The translations under genes and the position numbers were made by a program. Positions 26,056 through 35,088 of a DNA stretch of 64,000 nt are shown here, one piece after another. Below the pieces are notes generated by a model. The model searched no databases and was not told the DNA's origin. It saw nothing but the letters and a program-made list of their open reading frames with translations. This DNA comes from JAFGTP01 sp964498725 (lineage in GTDB: Bacteria > Fidelibacterota > UBA2242 > JAFGTP01): the NCBI GenBank assembly GCA_964498725.1, contig CAZCHS010000005.1:23015-87014 (forward strand), given 5' to 3'. Every line of letters starts with the position of its first letter. The stretch's first letter is position 1.

Positions 26056-27147
26056 ATGAGTAAAATTTTTAAAAAGATCACTTTTGTGCTGCCAGGAATG
26101 ACCACTGTTCCCATGGGTGGTGTAAAAATTGTCAACCGTCTGGCCGCCTTAATCGCCCGGCAGCCATACCGGGTCACCCTGGTGTATCCAATCAATCTGG
26201 AACTGGGCCTGGTGCATAAAGTGAAAGCCCTGATCAAATCCCGCCTGGACAAAAAACATAAGGTTCCCGGCGACCTTTATTATCAACCAGATCCTGAGGT
26301 AGACGCGCTTGTGGTTCGTGAAGTGTCGGAAAAATATATTCCTGAAGCCGATGCCATTATTGCCATTGGCTGGCAAACCGCCAATGCCGTGGATAAGCTT
26401 CCGGCAAGCGCTGGTGAAAAATTTTATTTTTTACAAAGTTATGAATCCTATTTCTCTAATCCCAACAAGGTTTTGGAGACCTATAATCTGAAACTACAGA
26501 AAATCGCATTGTCAAAATGGATTCTCGATGAAATGATCAAATTGGGACAAAATTCCCTCGGGCCCATCGGTAACAGTATCAATCCCGATGAATTCTACCG
26601 GGATGAGGCCATTGAAAAGTCCAATGATCTTCTCATGCTCTATCATCCTGCTAAAATTAAAAATGCCAAATTTGGCCTGGCTGTGCTCGAGAAACTTAAA
26701 AAACAGCATCCCAAGCTGAAAGCGACGATTTTTTCCGCCCGCGCGCCAATCCATAAAATTCCGCCGTGGATCCACCAGGTCATTCGCCCTGATATTGAAG
26801 AACTTCGCAACCTATACAATCAATCGAAAATTTTTCTGAGTACCAGCAAATGGGAAGGCTGGGGACTGCCGCCCATGGAAGCCATGGCCTGTGGCTGCGC
26901 TGTTGTAGCGGTGAAAAACAAAGGAGTGCAGGAATTCATGAAAAATAATGAAAATGGCTTTTTAATTCCTCACAGGGATAAACGGAGCGCCATAGAAAAA
27001 ATTACTAAACTCCTTAAAAATACAGACCTGAGAGAAAAATTTATTGAGGAGGGATACAAAACCGTTGCAAATTATTCCGAAACAGAAGTCGTCTCAAAGT
27101 TTTTGAAATGTATAAATCACAAAGGACAAAATGTTCCCAAGAGTTAG
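26056..27147 (+). CDS. Glycosyltransferase, family 4-like
   Basis: 363 residues, soluble GT-B fold. The C-terminal donor-binding segment STSKWEGWGLPPMEAMACG (about residues 258-276) is the E-x7-E signature of family 4 and is followed by CAVVAVKNKGVQEF. The N-terminal half has a GGVKIVNRLA acceptor-side motif. It lies 77 bases after the family 2 membrane glycosyltransferase and overlaps the next glycosyltransferase by 17 bases, so it belongs to the same polysaccharide run. The last part of the gene becomes AT-rich, as does the next gene. Substrates unknown. Confidence 0.85.
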   Translation: MSKIFKKITFVLPGMTTVPMGGVKIVNRLAALIARQPYRVTLVYPINLELGLVHKVKALIKSRLDKKHKVPGDLYYQPDPEVDALVVREVSEKYIPEADAIIAIGWQTANAVDKLPASAGEKFYFLQSYESYFSNPNKVLETYNLKLQKIALSKWILDEMIKLGQNSLGPIGNSINPDEFYRDEAIEKSNDLLMLYHPAKIKNAKFGLAVLEKLKKQHPKLKATIFSARAPIHKIPPWIHQVIRPDIEELRNLYNQSKIFLSTSKWEGWGLPPMEAMACGCAVVAVKNKGVQEFMKNNENGFLIPHRDKRSAIEKITKLLKNTDLREKFIEEGYKTVANYSETEVVSKFLKCINHKGQNVPKS

Positions 27148-28069
27148 TGTCATTATACCCGCTTATAATGTTGAAAATACCATCGAAAATCTACTAAACT
27201 CGCTATTCAAACAGAGTTTCTCAAGAGAAAAAACCGAGATAATTGTGGTTGATGATTGTTCCACAGACAATACCCTGGATATTCTGACCAATCTCAAACA
27301 TGAGCATAATTTCAATGTATTCTCACACGAAACCAATAAGGGATTGGCAGCCGCCAGAAATACCGGCATAAAGAATTGTTCCGGGAAAATTTTAATATTT
27401 ATTGATTCCGATATGGTGGTTGGTGATCACTATATTGAAAATCATGTTAATTTTCATAATAACCGCCAGGTGGCCGGTGTTGTGGGCGGAATTATTCCCA
27501 ATGAAAATTTGAAATACGACAAATATCAGCGCTATCTTTATGAAACAAAACGCGGCGCTAAAAAACATACTCCCGAAAAATCCCTGCCTTATTATGTCTT
27601 CTTATTTAATAATTCCTCCATTAAGCGGGAGGTTATCGAAAACTGTGGCATGTTTGATGAAAATATTAAAGTTTATGGCGGTGAAGATACAGAATTCGCT
27701 TATCGTATTCATCAAAAATATCCCGTTGGATTGTTTTGTTCCTATTCACTAAATGTTGTTCATGACCACTATCGCAGTTTGAACAGCGCGCTGAATAATC
27801 TGCATGAATTCGCAAGAATCAATATTCCTTACCTGGTCAATAAACATCCGGGGATGTCACAACTTTACAAATTAAAATATGTTGATAAAACGTTTGATAA
27901 CAGCACTGTTTTCCATCGAGTTTTGGGCGGGATAGTTCGGCTGAAAACTTTTTATGGCATTAACAAACTCTTTTATCGAATGTCACCCTATCCTGTTTCC
28001 AATTTTTTTCTCAAGGCGCTAATGGGCCACAAACTTTTCTCAGGCGCGAAAAAAGGCCTGCGGGAATGA
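27131..28069 (+). CDS. Glycosyltransferase, family 2
   Basis: 312 residues. The N-terminal GT-A domain shows VSVIIPAYNVENTI, VVDDCSTDNT (about residue 40), and FIDSDMVV near 95 as the metal site, then a GGEDTEFAYRIH acceptor-side motif near 180. There are no membrane helices, unlike the first glycosyltransferase of this run. It is AT-richer than the flanking genes, a common feature of exchangeable surface-polysaccharide genes. It overlaps the upstream glycosyltransferase by 17 bases and rsmE by 4 bases. Confidence 0.87.
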   Translation: MFPRVSVIIPAYNVENTIENLLNSLFKQSFSREKTEIIVVDDCSTDNTLDILTNLKHEHNFNVFSHETNKGLAAARNTGIKNCSGKILIFIDSDMVVGDHYIENHVNFHNNRQVAGVVGGIIPNENLKYDKYQRYLYETKRGAKKHTPEKSLPYYVFLFNNSSIKREVIENCGMFDENIKVYGGEDTEFAYRIHQKYPVGLFCSYSLNVVHDHYRSLNSALNNLHEFARINIPYLVNKHPGMSQLYKLKYVDKTFDNSTVFHRVLGGIVRLKTFYGINKLFYRMSPYPVSNFFLKALMGHKLFSGAKKGLRE

Positions 28070-28782
28070 ATCTGATACTCTTTGAAAAGGAAGAAATCGG
28101 TTCAACCCTTCCCGGTTATGATCCCCGCGCCAAACATTTACGGCGTACCTTGCGGTTTCGGGAAGGTGATCAGTTCCAGGCCGGCATAGTCAATGGAGAC
28201 ATTGGTATTGCAACAATTATTACCCTGAACAAATCGGAACTAATTATTGATTTTCAGGCAATCCGGGCAAAACCGACTCCCTATCCGGTAATTTTGGCAG
28301 TTGGACTGACCCGCCCGCAAATCGCCAAACATATCATGCGGGAAAGCGCCTCCATGGGAATTGAACAACTGTGGTTTTATCCCACAGAATTAGGGGAAAA
28401 GTCCTACCTGGACAGTGATTATTGGCAGCAAAAAAATTACCGGACACAATTGATCAAGGGCGCCGGCCAGGGGGCCACATCAAATCTGCCAGAGGTTAAG
28501 ATTTTACCCTCACTGAAGAAGGTATTCGCGGACATGCCGGAAAATTATGAACGGATTTGCCTGGATAATGTTCGACCGGAAAATTTCCTCTCCGATTATC
28601 ATATTTCCAAACAAAGGGTTGTTCTGTTACTGGGCTCCGAAAGAGGATTCACTGAAAATGAACGGGATCGGATTGAAGTCGAGAGATTTTCCCTGGTGCA
28701 GATGGGAGAGCGGATTTTGCGCACCGATACGGCCTGCATCGCCGGTCTTACACTGGTCTTATCAAAATTGGGAAAGATGTGA
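28066..28782 (+). CDS. rsmE: 16S rRNA (uracil(1498)-N3)-methyltransferase RsmE
   Basis: 238 residues, normal for the family. Methylates N3 of U1498 in 16S rRNA of the assembled 30S subunit, with S-adenosylmethionine as donor. The N-terminal PUA-like domain includes KHLRRTLRFREGDQF. The C-terminal SPOUT (knotted) domain has LLLGSERGFTENE and the final LGERILRTDTA-like segment (here MGERILRTDTACIAGL). The start codon overlaps the stop of the glycosyltransferase (ATGA), so it is co-translated with the polysaccharide genes, although its function is unrelated. Confidence 0.93.
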   Translation: MNLILFEKEEIGSTLPGYDPRAKHLRRTLRFREGDQFQAGIVNGDIGIATIITLNKSELIIDFQAIRAKPTPYPVILAVGLTRPQIAKHIMRESASMGIEQLWFYPTELGEKSYLDSDYWQQKNYRTQLIKGAGQGATSNLPEVKILPSLKKVFADMPENYERICLDNVRPENFLSDYHISKQRVVLLLGSERGFTENERDRIEVERFSLVQMGERILRTDTACIAGLTLVLSKLGKM

Positions 28783-28926
28783 ATCACCAAGAAGATTTAT
28801 CTTAATCAATTTTATTGGAAATTTTGACCGCCATAAACTATCAAAAGCTTCATTTTATAGATTGTTAATCAGCCATTTAGATAGTAAATTTGCCGGAATA
28901 ATTTAAAATTATAAAATGGAGATAAT

Positions 28927-30006
28927 ATGCAAATCGGAATCGTCGGCTTACCCTATTCGGGGAAAAGTACAATTTTTTCTACTTTAACCAACCATAAATC
29001 TGAGGATTTTGCCACCAAAAATAAAACAGAAATAGGAATGGTAAAAGTACCTGATCCGCGCCTTGACGCTTTGGCAGATATCTTTCAACCCAATAAAAAA
29101 ACAGAAACCACTATCGAATATATCAAAGTTCCCGGCCTGGAAGCGGAAGAAGCCGCCAGCGGAAGTTTGCCGCCCCAATTCATCGGCAACCTGAAAAACG
29201 TTGACGCTATGTTGCTGATGGTAAGAAATTTTGATAATGAGATGTATCCCCACCCTTTTGAAAGAATTGATCCCGCCGAAGATATTGAATTTGTCAATTC
29301 GGAATTTTTGCTTTCTGATCTGGCAATTCTAGAAACCCGGATTGAAAAACTGGAAAAGTCCATCATGAAAATGAATAAGCCGGAAGAAAAAAAAGAACTG
29401 GAACTGCTGAATAAATGCAAAACTCATTTGGAATCAGAACAGCCCTTACGGTTAATGGAGTTCTATCCGGAAGAAGAGAAACAGCTGCGTGGTTTTCAAT
29501 TTCTGAGTTTGAAACCCATAGTCTACGTTATCAATATCAATGAAAAGGATATTCCCAACAAAGAAGCCATTATCCAAAAATATGAACCCCTGTTAACACC
29601 GAAAACCGCACTGACTGCCCTCTGCGCGGAAATTGAAAAAGAAATTTCCGAATTGGAAGCCGATGAACAGGAAATGTTCATGGAAGAACTGGGTATCAAA
29701 GAACCGGCCCTTAATAATGTCATTCGTAAATCCTATGAGTTGCTGGGGCTGATCTCGTTTTTTACCGTTGGTGAAGATGAATGTCGTTCCTGGACCGTGA
29801 AAGAAAGGGCCAAAGCCCCGGAAGCCGGCGGCCAGATTCACAGTGATATTGAGCGGGGGTTTATTCGCGCCACTGTTGTACCCTATGAGGAATTTATGCA
29901 ACACAAATCCCTGAAAGCCTGTAAAGATGCCGGCGTGCTTGGTCTTGAAGGCAAGGAATATGTGGTTAAAGATGGTGATATTATGGAATTCCGCTTCAAC
30001 GTCTAA
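28927..30006 (+). CDS. Divergent YchF-like (Obg-related) nucleotide-binding protein
   Basis: 359 residues. The overall layout is that of YchF/OLA1: a P-loop at the N-terminus, a coiled-coil insertion around residues 135-165, and a C-terminal TGS-like domain with TVGEDECRSWTVKERAKAPEAGGQIHSDIERGF-type motifs (about residues 280-315). The ATP/GTP-binding loop reads GLPYSGKST rather than the usual GLPNVGKST. The G3 region, normally AGLVKGASKGEGLGN, is replaced by PGLEAEEAASGSLPP. The NxxE motif (NINE) that gives YchF its ATP preference remains. It is therefore a paralogue or strongly diverged member. YchF proteins bind ribosomes and respond to stress; the role here is inferred only from the family. 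Confidence 0.8.
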   Translation: MQIGIVGLPYSGKSTIFSTLTNHKSEDFATKNKTEIGMVKVPDPRLDALADIFQPNKKTETTIEYIKVPGLEAEEAASGSLPPQFIGNLKNVDAMLLMVRNFDNEMYPHPFERIDPAEDIEFVNSEFLLSDLAILETRIEKLEKSIMKMNKPEEKKELELLNKCKTHLESEQPLRLMEFYPEEEKQLRGFQFLSLKPIVYVININEKDIPNKEAIIQKYEPLLTPKTALTALCAEIEKEISELEADEQEMFMEELGIKEPALNNVIRKSYELLGLISFFTVGEDECRSWTVKERAKAPEAGGQIHSDIERGFIRATVVPYEEFMQHKSLKACKDAGVLGLEGKEYVVKDGDIMEFRFNV

Positions 30007-30080
30007 ATTTCCAAATAAGCAGACAATAAAATGGTTTTTCTAAATATCAGAGGTAATTACACCGGAGAGCCGGCTTACAA

Positions 30081-30476
30081 TCAGACCTTGTCCAGGTTTA
30101 AATCTCCATAAATTTTAATTACATTACCGTCTCTTTCTACATCCAGTTCCCTGTCGGGAAATTCTTGCGGCAACATTTCTTCCAGTTTTTTCATCGCAAT
30201 CTCGTCAACTTTTTCCTGGATTTCATCGGAGACTTTTTCCAGTGTTACGATCTTGACCTTTAATACATAGCCGCGGCCAAGCTCCGACCCTAAACCCAAT
30301 GTGAAATTTGCAGTGACATCAAAAAGACCGTCCATGGATTTACTTGAGGTTTCACCGCGTTCCGGGCGCACCGGATGCAGACTGTATTTATTGCCAAATT
30401 TATCTTCTAATGTATCATCGATGTGATCCAGGATATTGCGCAGTTTCTTTTCCCATTTTTCCAATCTGTTTGCCAT
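30081..30476 (-). CDS. Conserved-looking hypothetical protein, 131 residues
   Basis: 131 residues from the ATG at 30476, which follows a GAAAGGAA ribosome site; the frame stays open upstream but that part is low in coding character. The protein is soluble, without signal peptide. It starts with a basic helix (MANRLEKWEKKLRNIL), then a strand-rich section containing ANFTLGLGSELGRGYVLKVKIVTL, then a helix (EIQEKVDEIAMKKLEEML) and a C-terminal strand pair ending in IYGDLNLDKV. I do not recognise the family. It converges with the YchF-like gene and faces away from the YfiR-like gene across a 511-base gap. Confidence 0.6.
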   Translation of the reverse strand: MANRLEKWEKKLRNILDHIDDTLEDKFGNKYSLHPVRPERGETSSKSMDGLFDVTANFTLGLGSELGRGYVLKVKIVTLEKVSDEIQEKVDEIAMKKLEEMLPQEFPDRELDVERDGNVIKIYGDLNLDKV

Positions 30477-30987
30477 TGTTTTTATTCCTTTCTTTTCGAT
30501 TTTACAATTACTGTATAAACTTATCAGTTGATACCGAAAAATTCCAAAAGAATTATTTTCCTGGATTTTTATTTGGGAAGCAGGTTGAAGCCTATTGATT
30601 GTAATCGTTTTATATCTCATTGAAAAGGAACAGAGTGTTCATCCAAAACAAACCAGCCTCATCAAATCCCATGTACAGATTTAAAACAATGTCTAATTTT
30701 CAACAATGTGGAATTGATTTAATGAAAACTCAATAATTTTATTAAATTTCCTCAAATCTTAATAAGCACTTACAATTTTTTACGATATAAACAGTAGAAA
30801 TTCCCCGCATTGTAAACGGTGCTAAAAATTTACACACAACAACAGAATCATCAGCAACAAAACACAAATATTTGTTTTTAATATATTTAGTTTAAATGGC
30901 ATAGTAATTGGCATTGAATTAAGCGAAAATGATTAAACGATATTTTAAAAAAGTGATAACGGATAATTTTTAACAGAGAGGTTTATT
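30477..30987. other. Long AT-rich divergent intergenic region
   Basis: 511 bases between two divergently transcribed genes, with no convincing gene. It must contain both promoters. A TGGCATA-N4-TTGG element at 30897-30911 resembles a sigma-54 promoter but lacks the C of the essential GC at -12, so it is not claimed. The last 15 bases hold a GAGAGG ribosome site for the YfiR-like gene. No large palindrome was found. Confidence 0.4.
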
Positions 30988-31494
30988 ATGAAAAAACTTT
31001 TGGCAACAACAGCAATACTTTTAATCCTGGCAACAAGCGTGTTTGCACAGTACACACCGGCAGCTCCTGACCAAGTATCACAAATGGTATCCATGGCCTG
31101 TGTTTTTGAAAAGAACATTTCCACCCAAACAGAGTGCAACATTTATGTTTATAATAGTCCGGATATTCAGAAAGCAATCCAGAGTTTTAAAGGCCAGAAA
31201 CTCGGTAATGCAACTTTGAAATCCCTAACATCGGGAAGTACCGTTCCCAGTTTAAAACCGGACATCATCTTAATCGGTGATGAAGCCAATTTCGTTGAAA
31301 TACTCAGTTACTGCAATGACAATGATGTATTGAGTATGACAAACATACCGGACCTGGTAAAAAAAGGCGTTACATTGGGAATGGGTATTGACGGATCAGG
31401 ATCACCAAAACTTTTAATCAATCCGGATGGTGTTGCCGAACAGGGCAAAAACTTTAATCCGGCAATTATGAAAATGGCAAAAGTCTTCAAATAA
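30988..31494 (+). CDS. YfiR-like (DUF4154) periplasmic protein
   Basis: 168 residues with the signal peptide MKKLLATTAILLILATSVFAQ. The mature part has the pattern of the YfiR/DUF4154 family: a compact alpha/beta domain with PDIILIGDE in the middle, a glycine-rich TLGMGIDGSGSPKLLINPDG stretch, and a C-terminal NFNPAIMKMAKVF helix resembling the LKISSKLLKLA ending of the family. In Pseudomonas, YfiR is a periplasmic repressor of the diguanylate cyclase YfiN; no such partner lies next to it here. It is a single-gene unit, with a long leader upstream and a strong terminator downstream. Confidence 0.65.
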   Translation: MKKLLATTAILLILATSVFAQYTPAAPDQVSQMVSMACVFEKNISTQTECNIYVYNSPDIQKAIQSFKGQKLGNATLKSLTSGSTVPSLKPDIILIGDEANFVEILSYCNDNDVLSMTNIPDLVKKGVTLGMGIDGSGSPKLLINPDGVAEQGKNFNPAIMKMAKVFK

Positions 31495-31520
31495 ACCTAT
31501 CCGTTTAATCACTACACACA

Positions 31521-31557
31521 AAGGAGCAGTCCCGCCCGGGATTGCTCCTTTTTTTTT
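31521..31557 (+). terminator. Strong Rho-independent terminator after the YfiR-like gene
   Basis: AAGGAGCA (31521-31528) pairs with TGCTCCTT (31543-31550), and the inner GTCCC/GGGAT extends the stem. Nine T residues follow. It closes the YfiR-like unit and insulates the peptidase gene downstream. Confidence 0.9.
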
Positions 31558-31627
31558 ATAGCCCGCAACCAAAGACTTGTTATTCCTCCCAAACTGTATT
31601 ATTTTAAAAAACAAATCAGGACAAAGA

Positions 31628-34600
31628 ATGACCAGAAGATATCTATTTATTTTCCTGCTGATTGCCGCTGCTTTGCTGGGGGACTTTACCAAAACCTACC
31701 ATTTTTCCAAAGATGACCTCATCATTACATCCCGGCAGAATTTCCATCTTGTAAAAATGAAAAATTTTGAACAAACCGCCCGGCCGGGAGTGCCGCAAAT
31801 GCCCTTTCTGATTGACCACCTGAATATTGATCATCAATGCGTTGACTCCCTTATTATTGTCAATGCTAATTATCAGAAAATTACCGGAAAATTCAATTTG
31901 TTTCCCGTACAAAAACCGGCCATTCTATCCCGTCCTGCCGGTTCCTTTCAGGCAAAATTATTACCATCAATGACTCAATTCCCCAATCAACCGGCAGAAT
32001 TGCTGCACACTGGAAAAATTGCCGGACAATTAATTACTTCAGCAAGGATATTCCCTCTGCATTATAATGGGCAAAAGCAGGAATTGTCCCTGCTGAAAGA
32101 TATTACCCTGAAATTTATAACCCGGCCGGCTGCCTTAAGCAAAGCCAGCCATATCCTGACTCCCCAGCATAAAAAAATAATTGATCATCTCACTTATTCC
32201 AATAGTAATCAACATTCCTCATCTTCCGGCACTGATAAACAGGAATACATCATAATCACGTCACAATCCCTGGAACCCTGTTTCCGGCCCCTGGCTGAGT
32301 GGAAAATGAAAAAAGGCCTTGCTACTGCAATTATGACAACAGAAGTGATTGATTCCCTTTATAGCGGCGTTGATTTGCAGGAGAAAATCCGCAATTTTAT
32401 CAAAGAATCTCATCATGAAAAATCAAGTTCCTGGATTTTGCTGGGTGGTGATACGAATATCATCCCGGAGCGAAAGGCCTGGGCCTTTGATTGTGAAGCC
32501 GATTATGCGGAAGACGAAAATGATATTCCCTGTGACCTCTACTATTCGGACCTTGATGGCACCTGGAATGACGATGGCGATGATATTTTTGGAGAAGTGG
32601 AAGATTCCATTGACATTTATCCTGATGTTTTTGTCGGCCGCGCACCGGTGGAAAATAGACATGAGGCAGCCGCTTTTGTAACCAAACTTTTAGCCTACGA
32701 AAAGGCAATCAATCGCGATTATCAGACCAATATGCTATTTCTCGCACAGGTTCTCTGGGGAAGCCCCTACACAGACTCCGGTGAAAGCAAAGACCTTATT
32801 GATGAGCGCTATGTGCCGGAGCGGTACGATCCTATCACCAAACTTTATCAATCAAATAACAATGTCAGTACCGCCGCAATTTTGGAGGAAATTAACAAGG
32901 GCGCCAACCTTATTAACCACAATGGCCACGCCTGGTTCAGCATCATGAGCGTTGGCAACGGTGCTCTGGGCTATAATGAAATGCGCAATCTTACCAATCA
33001 AAATAAATATGGAATTATTTACAGTATCGGGTGCTGGCCGGCGGCATTTGACAAGGATGCTGTAGCCGAGGATTTTATTACCAATCCCAATGGCGGCGGT
33101 GTTGCTTTTATTGGCAATTCCAGGTACGGCTGGGGCAGTCCGGGAAATCCGCTATTTGGCTATTCCGACCGCTTCGACCAGGAATTTTTCAGGCAGCTCT
33201 TTCATAATGACATTCATCATATCGGCGCTACCCTGGCGGCGACAAAAGCCTTTTACGCCCCGCTATCCGCCCGGGAAAATGTCTATCGCTGGTGTCAATA
33301 CGAACTCAATTTACTGGGGGACCCGGAAATGATGATCTTTACAGATATTCCAAAAGATATCTCCCTGGAATTCCCCCGCACCATCGGTGAGGGTGAACAG
33401 CAATTTACGATTCTGGCGACTGATGAATCAGGTCCGGTTCCCCATTGTACTGTTTGCCTCTATCAACCGGAAGGACTTTATTATGTTGAAAAGACCGGCG
33501 CGGATGGCGTGGTAAATTTTACCGGTACAGTATCCAATACATCCGATAAAATTTATCTCACTGCAACTGCCCATAACTATGTGCCTTTTGAGGATTCCTT
33601 ACAGGTTAGTATGGAAACGGCCTTTCTGACGCCAACCCGCATTTCCCATTCTGGTTTATTAAACGGAACAAAAAAAATATGGCAGGAGATTGCCCTGACC
33701 GTTGACCTGCTCAATACCGGCCGGGACACATCAAAATCCGTACTCCTGAAACTCTCATCAGAAAACGCAAACATCCAGTTAATCGATAGTATTGCCAGTA
33801 CAGACATTCTGATGCCGGAAGATTCCTGTAGATTTACGGATGCTTTTCGTTTTCAGGTCAACGCAGATTTTGCTTATGATGAGATTTTTAACTTTACCCT
33901 GAATATCCAGGACCAATTGAGACATCACTGGCGCCATCATTTTTCCATTAGGCCGGAAATACCGGCATTATCCATTGAAAATTTCATTGTCCGGCAAAAA
34001 CAATTAATGCCCGGCGATCGGACGGACGGACTCATGATCATTAAAAATATTGGCAGCGGCTTCTGCGCTCCCTATGATTTCACCCTGAACAGCACCCATG
34101 CTTTTGAGATCGTCAATCACACCCATTATCCCAAAGGATTGGCGGCCGGTTGTTGCGATAGTATCTACCTGTCCATTCATTTATCAGAAAGTCTGGACAC
34201 CCTTCAATATTTGTCCGAAAAAATAATTTTTACAACGGAACAGGGTTTTCAAATGTCGGATACGATTCATTTAAATATCGGTAACTTTGGTATGGAAGAG
34301 GATTTTGAGCGAGAGGATTTCCTTTCAAACTGGCGCTTTTATGACCAGAAGAAAAATCAGTGGCACCGCTCATCGCTGCGAAAGAATTCCGGCGATTACG
34401 CTCTCTACTGCGGTGATGAAGAGGATCAAATTTACGATACAACAATCGAGGAAAATATTTTGGAATCGGACTGGTTTTATCCCGGCAAAGAAGGCCGCCT
34501 CAGTTTTTATTGCTGGTATGAATTTCCCAATTACGGCACCAGCGGCATGTCGGTGGAAGTCTATAATGAAGGCGAGTGGGAACCATTGGATTTCATTGGC

Positions 34601-35080
34601 AGCGGCGGCGCCCTGGGAATACTGCCCACCGGCAATGACTGGCTGAAATATAACTATGACCTCACTTTTCTGCCGGACAATAAAAAATCAAAATTAAGAT
34701 TTTCTGTGACAATTGATCCCTGGGAAATGCCTACCGAAGGTATTTATATCGATGATATTCAGGTGGCGGATACCCGCATGAATTTTACAGGATTGACCCC
34801 TGAAACCAGCGTGCCGGAATCCTATCGTCTCTATCAGAATTTTCCCAATCCCTTCAATCCCGCCACAACCATAAAATTTACTCTGCCGCGCCTGGAAAAA
34901 GTAAACCTGTCGGTTTACAATTTACGTGGTGAATTGATTACAGTAATCGTCAATCACACTTTACCCGCCGGCGATCATCAGGTGAAATGGTCTGTTAAAA
35001 ATCTTTCATCGGGGATTTATTTTTATAAATTAGAGGCAGGCCATTACACAGCCGTGAAAAAAAGTATTTATTTAAAATAG
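31628..35080 (+). CDS. Secreted C25 (gingipain-type) cysteine peptidase with type IX sorting tail
   Basis: 1150 residues from the ATG at 31628, which follows AGGA and begins the signal peptide MTRRYLFIFLLIAAALLG; an earlier start at 31577 would put extra residues before the signal. A propeptide-like region (about 20-200) is followed by the C25 domain, opening with YIIITSQSLEP. The catalytic pair is visible as NHNGHAWFS (His near residue 432) and YSIGCWPAAFD (Cys near 467). Beta-sandwich regions follow. The C-terminus, YRLYQNFPNPFNPATTIKF to SGIYFYKLEAG, is a type A sorting domain of the type IX secretion system, which carries proteins across the outer membrane and anchors them on the surface. 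No secretion-system genes lie in the window. Confidence 0.9.
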   Translation: MTRRYLFIFLLIAAALLGDFTKTYHFSKDDLIITSRQNFHLVKMKNFEQTARPGVPQMPFLIDHLNIDHQCVDSLIIVNANYQKITGKFNLFPVQKPAILSRPAGSFQAKLLPSMTQFPNQPAELLHTGKIAGQLITSARIFPLHYNGQKQELSLLKDITLKFITRPAALSKASHILTPQHKKIIDHLTYSNSNQHSSSSGTDKQEYIIITSQSLEPCFRPLAEWKMKKGLATAIMTTEVIDSLYSGVDLQEKIRNFIKESHHEKSSSWILLGGDTNIIPERKAWAFDCEADYAEDENDIPCDLYYSDLDGTWNDDGDDIFGEVEDSIDIYPDVFVGRAPVENRHEAAAFVTKLLAYEKAINRDYQTNMLFLAQVLWGSPYTDSGESKDLIDERYVPERYDPITKLYQSNNNVSTAAILEEINKGANLINHNGHAWFSIMSVGNGALGYNEMRNLTNQNKYGIIYSIGCWPAAFDKDAVAEDFITNPNGGGVAFIGNSRYGWGSPGNPLFGYSDRFDQEFFRQLFHNDIHHIGATLAATKAFYAPLSARENVYRWCQYELNLLGDPEMMIFTDIPKDISLEFPRTIGEGEQQFTILATDESGPVPHCTVCLYQPEGLYYVEKTGADGVVNFTGTVSNTSDKIYLTATAHNYVPFEDSLQVSMETAFLTPTRISHSGLLNGTKKIWQEIALTVDLLNTGRDTSKSVLLKLSSENANIQLIDSIASTDILMPEDSCRFTDAFRFQVNADFAYDEIFNFTLNIQDQLRHHWRHHFSIRPEIPALSIENFIVRQKQLMPGDRTDGLMIIKNIGSGFCAPYDFTLNSTHAFEIVNHTHYPKGLAAGCCDSIYLSIHLSESLDTLQYLSEKIIFTTEQGFQMSDTIHLNIGNFGMEEDFEREDFLSNWRFYDQKKNQWHRSSLRKNSGDYALYCGDEEDQIYDTTIEENILESDWFYPGKEGRLSFYCWYEFPNYGTSGMSVEVYNEGEWEPLDFIGSGGALGILPTGNDWLKYNYDLTFLPDNKKSKLRFSVTIDPWEMPTEGIYIDDIQVADTRMNFTGLTPETSVPESYRLYQNFPNPFNPATTIKFTLPRLEKVNLSVYNLRGELITVIVNHTLPAGDHQVKWSVKNLSSGIYFYKLEAGHYTAVKKSIYLK

Positions 35081-35088
35081 AGGATATT

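Noticed and set aside
30897..30911. Sigma-54 type promoter TGGCATA-N4-TTGG before the YfiR-like gene
   Set aside because: The GC dinucleotide at -12, the most invariant part of the signal, is GG here; no enhancer-binding protein gene is nearby.
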